Below are positions 56,085 to 64,000 of a stretch of DNA of 64,000 nt, one piece after another. The translations under genes were made by a program, and so were the position numbers. The notes under the pieces were generated by a model. It was not told the origin of the DNA and ran no database searches. It saw only the letters and a list, made by a program, of their open reading frames with translations. This stretch comes from Pohlia nutans (lineage: Eukaryota; Streptophyta; Bryopsida; Bryales; Mniaceae). The stretch covers positions 42,268,372 to 42,332,371 of the forward strand of contig CM040089.1 in NCBI GenBank assembly GCA_022496805.1, written 5' to 3'. Numbering within the stretch: the first letter of the stretch is position 1; each line of letters starts with the position of its first letter.

Positions 56085-56342
56085 TTAATCCCATGAAGCT
56101 CTCTTAGTCAATCGATAATTATACATAAGAGCAATTTCTTCATCTTCGCAACATAAAGCCATAACAATATGATGGCTAGATCGAGGTTGGCGGGGAAGAG
56201 TACTTCTCCTCTGAACGGGGTCAAAAGCATTGAGGGCATTATGACCATCTTGCGATGAAAGAAATGTGAGCTTGAGAATATAGTTAATGGCAGTGATTGC
56301 CCCAACCAAAATTTGGAAAATAACTTCTTTTCCTGGAGCCAT
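56085..56342 (-). pseudogene. Probable N-terminal part of the Harbinger transposase, out of frame
   Basis: An 85-codon frame from ATG 56342 (MAPGKEVIFQILVGAIT at its start) ends RASWD then TAA at 56085. The transposase frame starts immediately downstream but shifted by one base. Position, strand and length fit the missing N-terminus. A net one-base shift between about 56085 and 56112 would explain the break; a mini-intron is unlikely because no GT-AG pair fits. Confidence 0.5.
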
Positions 56343-57651
56343 GGTGGAAATTTAAAGAAAGAAGGAGAACTCCGGTTCCTACTATCAAGAAATACAAATA
56401 TGGATTAACTCATAAAAAAACAATAATATCAAGAAGTAGAAAAATCACAATGGTCTTCTTTTGGAAAATATAAATAAATAAAAAGATAAAGAAGAACAAG
56501 AAGTAGAAAAGGAACTCCGGTCCTTTTGCGTGAAATATGAATATGAAGTCCTTCAAAACTCCAATATAGATATAAATATCTCTTTATTGTCACACTCTCC
56601 AATACGATAGTTAAAAAAAAAACTTTCCTGGTCTGTAAATGTGTGTCTTTGCATTTAATTCCAAAGAACTCGTATACATTGGACATCAAAAATGTGATAT
56701 AAAAGAGTACTGAGTGTAAATCAACATGATGGATGTGTACTGTGCTAAAACCAGAAGAAGAAAATAATTGAAATGGCCATCAAAAATGTAGCTCTTGATC
56801 TGATGAAACAGATGAGTTTACTAGAAGAAGAGAGCTTCCCTTCACAACTCAGAAAATAAAGAGTGATGAGCAAATGGACAGGGAGTGAGCAAATGAGCAA
56901 ATGGACATTTGACTGTGGGCCGCATCAATTGTGTAAAAAAATTACTTTATGATTGTGGGGCAATGAACGGGGAGAACCGGCAGCTAGTGTAAGATGAGCC
57001 GGTTGATTTTGTAAAAAACCGAATGGAATTTAGAAGGAGCGGCTAAAAACCGGGTGAAAAAGCTAAAAAAAATCTATTTTATATATTAAATAGAGAAAAT
57101 AACCGGACTCCACACTTGAAAAACTGGTTCAATCTTGGAATGAAAGGAAAGTAACCGGTAAAGCTCAAAAAACTTCCCGGACTGTGTTGTGGGCTGTAGC
57201 AAATAGGAATAGTACATAATCAAAAATAGGTGCCCACTAGTAATGACGGGCTTGTATGGGGATACTCAATAATCAACACACCCGTGTTGATATGAATAGT
57301 AGGTTCAGGAGCCCGCTTTCCAAGAGCGGGGACGGGCAGCTCATGGGGAGTGGCTCTTATGAGTTGAGCAGCCCGAGGAAGACCAGATCAACGGTAGACA
57401 AGGCCCCACGACACTCACTGGCTTGCCCAGATTGCAAGTCACTCTATTTTTGTGACCACACTGGACGGATGTGATCCCGGCCCCCAACAACTGAAGGCCA
57501 CGCTCAAGCTTACCCAGCCTTCCATTTCTGGGGATGAATAGCTGTAATCTAATGTTTCCACAAGGGGGACATTCCATGGACCCGGCCCAATATGTTGATA
57601 AATATCAAGCAGACTGCTTTGTTTTACACAAAAGTTTTTGCTTTTAACCCT
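56343..57651. other. Intergenic DNA downstream of the Harbinger genes
   Basis: No gene is recognised. Two related phrases AACTCCGGT(T/C)C occur near 56370 and 56513. A GC-richer patch lies at about 57300-57590. The Harbinger terminal repeats were looked for here and not found. Confidence 0.4.
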
Positions 57652-58181
57652 TTAACCCCTAAGTGACCAAATGACCATTTTATGGTAGCTGCCCTTTTTA
57701 TGGCGCTGCTCAAATGAAAAAAATAAATTATAAAAAATAAAAATATTTTCAAATAGGAAATCAAGTTTACTTTCCTGAATCCTGGCAATCCGAGATGAAC
57801 TCTACTAAGGAGAAATTTTCAAAACCAAAGACCTCAATATTGTCCTAGTGTTATAAAAGTTACTCTTTGGGGAACTAATGATGTTCTCTCCTTTGAGTTT
57901 AAAAATAAAATAAAAATTAGAATAGAATGTCTAGTTTTAACCAATTATACCAAATTTCAAATTCTAAAAATAAATTTTGTAAATTTGGTGAATATTAAAT
58001 GCTTCAAAATTCATTAAATGAGTGCTTAAAACATTTTTTTGAGAGTTTGATCATACGGATAATTACTAAACATCATGCTTTTTATCTTCTCTTTTGAACC
58101 AAACTTCATAAAATTTGCATAAGTAACATTTTATAATACATCTAGGTTTTGCCTTTACCCCCTATATCATTTAGGGATTAA
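57652..58181 (+). mobile_element. TTAA-flanked MITE, family B copy 4
   Basis: TTAA (57652-57655) then CCCCTAAGTGACCAAATGACC; at the other end TTAA (58178-58181) then TCCCTAAATGATATAGGG inward. This is the clearest B copy for defining both ends. Confidence 0.82.
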
Positions 58182-58708
58182 ACAGCCCGAAAGCCCTTTG
58201 CGGCCGCATAGTATATTATGTATTTTGTGGTACTTGGTCAAAATACCAATGACCAAAAACTTTTTGATAGAAAGTAAAATTAAGAATCATGATAATATGT
58301 ACATAATAATATATCACAATTTGTATATTATACCACAATTGATCAATTATAAAGCTAAATACGGGTTGTACAAAGGGACCCCAAGAGCCTTTTAAAGATT
58401 AACATTTAAAAGTTCTTGCATAATTTAGAAAGAAACAAATATTTATGAATTTTAACTTCAAAATATAAAAGTAATTCACATTCTAAAAATGTAGGTACAT
58501 ATTATTCTTGTTATGGATGGTGTCTGAAAAATAAATCATAAGAACATTTCTCCATTACTAGCAATTCATGATTAAAGTGGTTTGAAATCAAAGAAACCGA
58601 ATTCCAAAGGACTAGGTTTGATGTTTAGGGGTTAAAAACTCCAAATGAAAAAGGTTAAATAATGATCTCAACCTACTCAAAAATTAACACAAAAAATGGA
58701 CTTGTCCT
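58182..58708. other. AT-rich intergenic DNA, nothing recognised
   Basis: No coding or structural signal, apart from AGGGGTTAA near 58625, which may be another isolated TTAA-type end. Confidence 0.4.
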
Positions 58709-59277
58709 TTAACCCCTAACTGCCTGAGTGTCCATTTTTTGGACGATGTACACATTTCATCCAGTTTTCTCATCCGTCATGCACTTTTGTAGTGTGAATT
58801 TTTTACTATAAATTCTATGGGAAGTTAGCTTCATGCATGTGTGATTCGATTAGAAAGGGGATGAATTGTGAAATTTCTATGCCTCATTTCATGTTGTAGT
58901 GATGCATCCAAAATTTTGAAGATTTCAAGTGTAAAAGTGCTCTTAAAAAAGTCAGCTCATAAAATTAAGCAACCAAAAAATCTCCAAAAATCACTACACT
59001 TAGAATATTACATTTCAACCAATCACAACAAATTTCATGTACAAATTGTCAATATCTTATTTGTAATCAAATTACAAAAGAATTTTGAGTTTCAAATTTT
59101 ATACAAAAATATTGGTGATAGAAATCATAGAGCTAACCGTATAGATAGAATCTGAAATTCATAATGTACAAATTTTATTCATACAACAAGTTCAAAATAT
59201 CCCTTATAGTTGCATTTTATAATGCATCTTTCCAAAACTGCCAAATTTGGAAAGGGCTCTAGGCATTTAGGAGTTAA
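58709..59277 (+). mobile_element. TTAA-flanked MITE, family A copy 3
   Basis: TTAA (58709-58712) then CCCCTAACTGCCTGAGTG; at the other end TTAA (59274-59277) then CTCCTAAATGCCTAGAGC inward. The interior closely follows 37317-37898. Confidence 0.82.
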
Positions 59278-60597
59278 TCTGTAAAAGAGCTGACATTCAC
59301 ATTGTGGACGATGAGCATTTTTAAGAGCTTATGGAATGAAGTTTGTATAAGTATGCTAAAAACGAGGCTTTTCTTTATTTTATTTTATTTTGACACAAAA
59401 GGAGCTAAAGGGGCTTTTGTTTCAACTTCGACAATGTCACTAGTTGCGTTGTCATTTTTAAACAAAGTCTGAATTAGTTCGTGTTCAGATGGGAAGGAAA
59501 AAAATGTTGCAAAAAAACAACATTATTTTGTTTCAATCTTTGTCAACCCAAATCTTAATTTGCCTCAAAATCTACATATGTCATCCAAGCTTTATTAGGG
59601 ATAAAGCATTTGGAGTCCATATAATGATAAAAATACCAGCAATCCAATCTCGTAGATATTATTGATGCAAACCAAACAATTCTTGCATTGTTAAAGTTTT
59701 AATATCCTTAACAATGTGACGGTGAGAAAGGAAACTATCAATTTTAGTGTTATAGACAGACTGAGAGAGACTGATGATGGATTTAAATTTTATATAAATG
59801 GCGAAAATATTACCGTATTGATTAGAGCTATGACAATAGTAAATGTTAATGGAAAATGTTAAGAAAAACTTGCAACATGTAGGGGAGTAATGCAAAGTTG
59901 TCCATTGTCACCTTACTTATGTTTTATTACAATAGTTGTTATAAACCATGAGGTTAACTTTTTTTAGACATAGGTAGATCATAAAGATTCAATCTATACA
60001 AGAGTAATGATCATCGATTTTTTTTTTAATATGTAGACATTTCATTGTTCATCCTTGAGGTCAAAAAATCAAGGAGTGCATAATAGATTCATTTATTATC
60101 AATTTTTGGTAGTGCTGTAGGATTGACCATCGATCCAAATGAAAGTGTTGTTTGTTGGTATTATAAAGGTGAACGAGTGCAATATATGATTGAAAGAGTT
60201 TGGATGGAGATGGATAACAGAAAACAACCTTTGTAATCGTAAAACAATCTATTTTGATTGAAAACAATTGATAAGATAAATGAATAAAACTCTCATACTT
60301 GTCTAATATCCATTTACCATTGCCATGAAGACTCATTATAGTTTACCAAATATTATTATCCACTTATCGTACTTTATATTAGTATAGGCCAGGTCTATTA
60401 TGATATTTTTGCAATATATTGCAAAATAAAGGCATTACTATGTAATTTCTTATAGACTGAAAAGAAATGCAAGATTCAAATGAATTGAGAGAATTGTTGT
60501 GCAAAAAAGAAGTTAAGAGGTCTTAATATCACATATACCTCAAGAAAGCTTTTAGGACTTTAATAGGCTAATGGATAGTCTCTGCTTTCTTTCCTAG
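59278..60597. other. AT-rich intergenic DNA
   Basis: No gene is recognised. A short T-rich insert at 59373-59411 with GGCTTTT on both sides may be another tiny retroposed fragment, but the repeat is too short to be sure. Confidence 0.35.
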
Positions 60598-60600
60598 TAA

Positions 60601-61094
60601 GGGGCGGTTTACACTACTGACCAAGAACTCGTCCCATGCAACTCTAAAATCTGTGATTGGCCCAAAAAGAGCTCTTGGTCCCATTTGGCTTTACACTACC
60701 TTGAAAAAAGGAGAATGACCACTAACTTTGAGGTCCCCAAAAATGCTAAAATTTCCCAAATGGATAATGTTTTCATGGTCTCCTTGATTATAGTTGAGTC
60801 GAAGCAAATGCCTCGACTCAACTATAATCTAGGAGACCATGGGGCTCAAAAATCATTGATTGGCTAGTGTTCAATTATTTAAAGAGAAAGGAGGAAAAAG
60901 GGGAGGATAAAAGAGAGAATGATGAGCTTAAACTTGTCCCGGTCTAAATCCACTTTACACAACAAAGAGTGACCAAGTCATTTAAAATTGCATTTTTGAT
61001 TTTTCATGGTCACGGCTCTTGACCAAGAGCCATGACCATGAAAATGATTTAATTTTCTTGGTCATGGCTCTTGGTCGATAGTGTAAACCGCCCC
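60601..61094. mobile_element. Tourist/PIF-Harbinger-like MITE with TAA target duplication
   Basis: It starts GGGGCGGTTTACACTA and ends TAGTGTAAACCGCCCC, flanked by TAA on both sides (60598-60600 and 61095-61097). Inner terminal repeats (CCAAGAACTC/CCAAGAGCCA) extend the match. The 494-bp element contains a 29-bp stem hairpin at 60774-60841. The TTTACACTA core links it to 3505-3643. Confidence 0.88.
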
Positions 61095-61411
61095 TAATAT
61101 CTATAACTTATACGATGTTATCGTGTAGTACATGGACATTCAAAAAATAATTCCATACAAACTATGAATACGTATATAGTATAACGATCATTTTTTTTAG
61201 TATTATTAAAAAAGCTAGTCTTGAATAACTATTACGATTTGATTTTTAAACTTAAAAATATATAAAAATGACTAAAGAAAAGTAATATGTATACCTGAAT
61301 TAACAATGAATGCAAATATGTTTTAAACTATTGACAAGATTCCTAAACATCAATTTTCTACGGAGGAGCAACCTTTGATATTATATTAAACGAGTAGTTG
61401 TTGAAAACCTT

Positions 61412-63000
61412 TATAGAAAATAGATAGAAACTCCGATCCTCTTTCAAGGTCGGCATCAATAAAGTGTCTATTCATCCTGCCAATGAATTGGTACCCATCG
61501 GATAAAGAGCTATTGGTGTAAGACTACTCTCCCCTTTCGAGAGTAGACATTCTAGTAGCCAGTAACAAATAATAAAAGTAACCATGTACTATTGGTTGAA
61601 TAAACGTAAGACTTTTTAATGCGTACTACACACAATTCACTATTTACGCACTTGGCTATATAATCATGCACTTGGTCCCCAAGCGCATAATTTTTTTTGT
61701 CTAACTTTAAAAAAAAAACGACGATTATTGTCTTTCTTCAATCCCTTACATTGTAAACAAACAATTATTTTAATTATTTTTTATTCTTATCTTTATCTTT
61801 TATTTTAGCTTTTCTTTATATCTTGATTTCTTTCATGTCTTCTTTCTTATCTTGCTCTTGTCTTTCTTCTTGTCTTCCTTTTTTCTCTTCCTTTTTTCTC
61901 TTCCTTTTTGTCTTTTTCTTTCTTCTACTTTTTCTTCAGTTGTGGCTGCTGAACCCTAAACAATGGGAGCAAAGCAACAAACAAAAAAACAAAAAAAACA
62001 AAAAAAAAACGTTTTTTAAAGTTTTTTGTTTTTTTCTTTTTTCTTCTTTCTGGTTGGCCGTGGGGTGCTGCTGAACCCTAAATGGCGGCCGCAAAAAAAA
62101 AAAATTAAATAAATAAATAAATATGCTGGAAAATTTTCTATTTTAAGCCGCTGGGTTGCGCGACTGCGCATCCCAAAGGCTAAAAATAGAAAACATTCAA
62201 AAAAAAAGTTTTTTTTTTTTGCTCTTTTTTTTTTTTTTTTTGTTTTTTTTGCTCCCATTGTTTAGGGTTCAACAGCCACAACTGAAGAAAAAGTAAAAGA
62301 AAAGAAAAGACAAGAAGGAAGACAAAAAGGAAGACAAGAAGAAAGACAAGAGGGAGACAAGAAAGAAGACAAGAAAGAAATCAAGATAAAAAAGAAAAGA
62401 TAAAGATAAGAATAAAATATAATTAAAATAATTATTTGTTTACAATTTAAGTGATTGTAGAAAGACAACATTGATGTTTTTTAGAGAACTTTTCAACCAA
62501 TTTTTTTAAAAGTCAAATATGCTTAATAAATGAGCGCACTTGGCCAAGTGCATAAATAGCGAATTGCGTGTACTAGGTGTGTTGTTTTTATAAATTTCTC
62601 TTTTCTCTAATGGTGGCCGCCAAGTCGTGAACTCGACAGTTGGTTGTGGAGGGAAGGGGGGGGGGGGGGGGGAGGGGGTTGGTATTGCAATTATGTGGTT
62701 CGGGTTTGATTCCCCACCGATCCGTTAGAGTAATAATGTCATATACATGACTTGGTGTTGTTGAGTTATCATAGGCAAAAATGGTTGTAGCTAAACAACC
62801 TCGTCCCTCATACATTGAGCCAACAAAATTAAATAGTGGTCTTAACCACTAGTTTTATATTTGCGTTTTTCTAGATGGGTCTATTGGTAGTGGTTGGTTG
62901 TTCTCTAGTTTTCTTTTGTGTGATAGAATTGACATGGCTATGGTTTTTGTTTCTTTAAATGCATTTTTATGGAGGTTTCAGGTATTTTGAATTTTGTTTC
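61412..63000 (-). mobile_element. Antisense 5'-truncated LINE copy split by an insertion
   Basis: Read on the minus strand it starts near 63000 with coding-like sequence ending HKRKLENNQPL (about 62890), then the tRNA-like block (GGTTCGGGTTTGATTCCCC on the + strand near 62697), and ends at 61412-61440 with the hairpin and TCTA-type tail. The segment 61628-62571 is a foreign insertion. A G-run at about 62650-62672 lies in the A-to-B-box interval. Confidence 0.7.
61628..62571. mobile_element. 944-bp inverted-repeat element, family L copy 1 (complete)
   Basis: The ends are ACACACAATTCAC and, inverted, ACACGCAATTCGC, flanked by ACT on both sides (61625-61627 and 62572-62574). Long inner arms are complementary: a pyrimidine-rich left arm (TCTTGTCTTCC repeats) and a purine-rich right arm (GACAAGAAGGAAGAC). 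The core has GGGTTCAACAGCCACAACTG and its inverse. No transposase frame. Superfamily uncertain. Confidence 0.75.
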
Positions 63001-63094
63001 AATAGTTTTCATTGAGGGACTGTGTGCGGTTGCTCTCACTGTTGCAGTAATGACTACGACTGAGTCTTAATTCCAATCCTTGTTAGCAATACTA

Positions 63095-63366
63095 TTAACC
63101 CGTAAATGTTCCTAGTTTTTTTGGATTTAAAAACAAATGTCATTGCCTTTGAAGGGTTATAAGTCTAAATGTAAGCGAAGTAAAGAAATCTCAACCATAC
63201 AATCTTGTAGTGTACGTGTTGTAAATGATGTGAATCAAATTAGGAGTCTTTTGGTCACATGGATTGCAAGGTCATAATGTTTTGGTATTGAAAAAGGATG
63301 TTGAAATTTTCCTAGCAACACATTAGTGTTGAAATTCTACTTTTAAACCTACTCAAATGAAAAAAC
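63095..63366 (+). mobile_element. TTAA-flanked MITE, family C copy 2 (partial)
   Basis: TTAA (63095-63098) then CCCGTAAATGTTCCTAG matches one end of family C copy 1 inverted; homology runs to CTACTCAAATGAAAAAAC. The other half is missing where LINE sequence starts. Confidence 0.65.
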
Positions 63367-63370
63367 TTTT

Positions 63371-64000
63371 CTACATAGCAGCCAAGAAGGCTTTTGAGCG
63401 TAAAGAAGCACTTCTAGACATCTTCAACTCCTCATAGCTGCACAGGAAGACACACGATTCACTAACCAAGACATTTATCTATTGTACAGTACATAGATTT
63501 AAAAAATGCATTTGCCTCCCTTGACCACGCAAGGCTACTCGCCATAATGAAGGACCTTAGCTACCCCAAAGATGCAATCACACTAGTAGGAAATATATAC
63601 TCACGCTCCACTACTATACTCACTAGTGAACACTTTGGCAAAACAGAGTCCATTCCAATACAAAGGGGCACCATCTAAGGAGACACACTAAAGCCTATAC
63701 CTATTTTTAATCTTTCTAGAACCACTTCTATGATGGTTACAACAATGATCAATGGATACACAGTTGGTACATAAAAAATAACCATTAGCTCTGCAGCAAA
63801 CACAAATGATCTAGCAGCCATCGCAAACTACCTTCGGTTCAATATTTACATCTCCACCTAAACAAACTTGATAAATGTTGCGAGTGGGCCGAGATGGACC
63901 TTGAAGTAGCCAAATGTGCTATTACTGTTTGCTTCAATAAATAAAAAACGAAACCAGAAATCTTTAAAACTCAAATACAAAACTATTTTATCACATATAG
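63371..64000 (+). pseudogene. LINE reverse transcriptase fragment, runs off the window
   Basis: The order of RT blocks is recognisable: SSQEGF near 63373, a block with AAQEDTRFTNQDIYLL near 63438, YIDLKNAFASLDHARLL from 63490 (catalytic Asp codon 63496-63498), and IPIQRGTI, stop, GDTL near 63660. At the place of the YxDD catalytic box the codons read NTND (63799-63810), in the same frame as the first Asp, so the active site is destroyed. Stops occur at 63385 and near 63676. This may be from the same LINE family whose RT is missing at 18 kb. Confidence 0.8.

Noticed and set aside
52593..57651. Terminal inverted repeats of the PIF/Harbinger element
   Set aside because: I looked for GGG-type inverted ends flanked by TTA or TAA on both sides of the gene pair and found no convincing match, so element limits are not given.

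Overview
The window looks like repeat-rich nuclear DNA of a land plant. It is AT-rich with (TA)n tracts, has a GT-AG intron, and carries plant-type Ty1/copia, PIF/Harbinger, CACTA, hAT and LINE sequences. I see no bacterial gene organisation, rRNA, intact tRNA gene or CRISPR array. The species cannot be fixed from the sequence. A seed-free plant is a guess based only on the style of the LINE and copia elements.

Layout. 1-3.7 kb: a TTAA-flanked MITE, a 1-kb near-perfect palindrome made of diverged tandem repeats, and a Tourist-like foldback. 3.70-9.17 kb: a complete Ty1/copia element with identical 260-bp LTRs. 9.2-13.3 kb: AT-rich DNA with repeat fragments and a possible SINE head. 13.5-21.2 kb: one long degenerate LINE on the + strand (ORF1; 2A-like sequence; AP endonuclease; RNase H; restriction-like endonuclease; 3' region with an antisense tRNA-like sequence), interrupted by MITEs and apparently lacking its reverse transcriptase core. 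21.2-28.2 kb: MITEs and unassigned DNA. 28.18-33.65 kb: a second copy of the same copia element in the same orientation, 24,481 bp downstream. 33.7-37.3 kb: the least repetitive and most gene-like stretch, with one possible tiny two-exon gene. 37.3-52.6 kb: dense, partly nested MITEs (TTAA-flanked, CACTA-like, Mutator-like) and short retroposed fragments. 53.2-56.3 kb: a PIF/Harbinger gene pair, with a spliced Myb/trihelix-like protein facing a frameshifted DDE transposase. 57.6-64 kb: more MITEs, an antisense LINE 3' end split by a 944-bp inverted-repeat element, and a dead LINE reverse transcriptase fragment running off the end.

Almost everything recognisable is mobile DNA. The two copia copies are young: intact 1381-residue Gag-Pol, perfect target duplications, two differences seen between copies. 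The LINE and the Harbinger transposase are decayed. The most unusual observations are (1) the LINE that combines a 2A-like ribosome-skipping motif with two kinds of endonuclease; (2) the copia primer site, which matches the anticodon arm of initiator tRNA-Met rather than its 3' end; (3) several MITE families bounded by TTAA followed by CCCCTAA-type ends, as expected for piggyBac-like transposition; and (4) the palindrome at 1.4-2.4 kb. Family names rest on motifs read by eye; no database search was possible.
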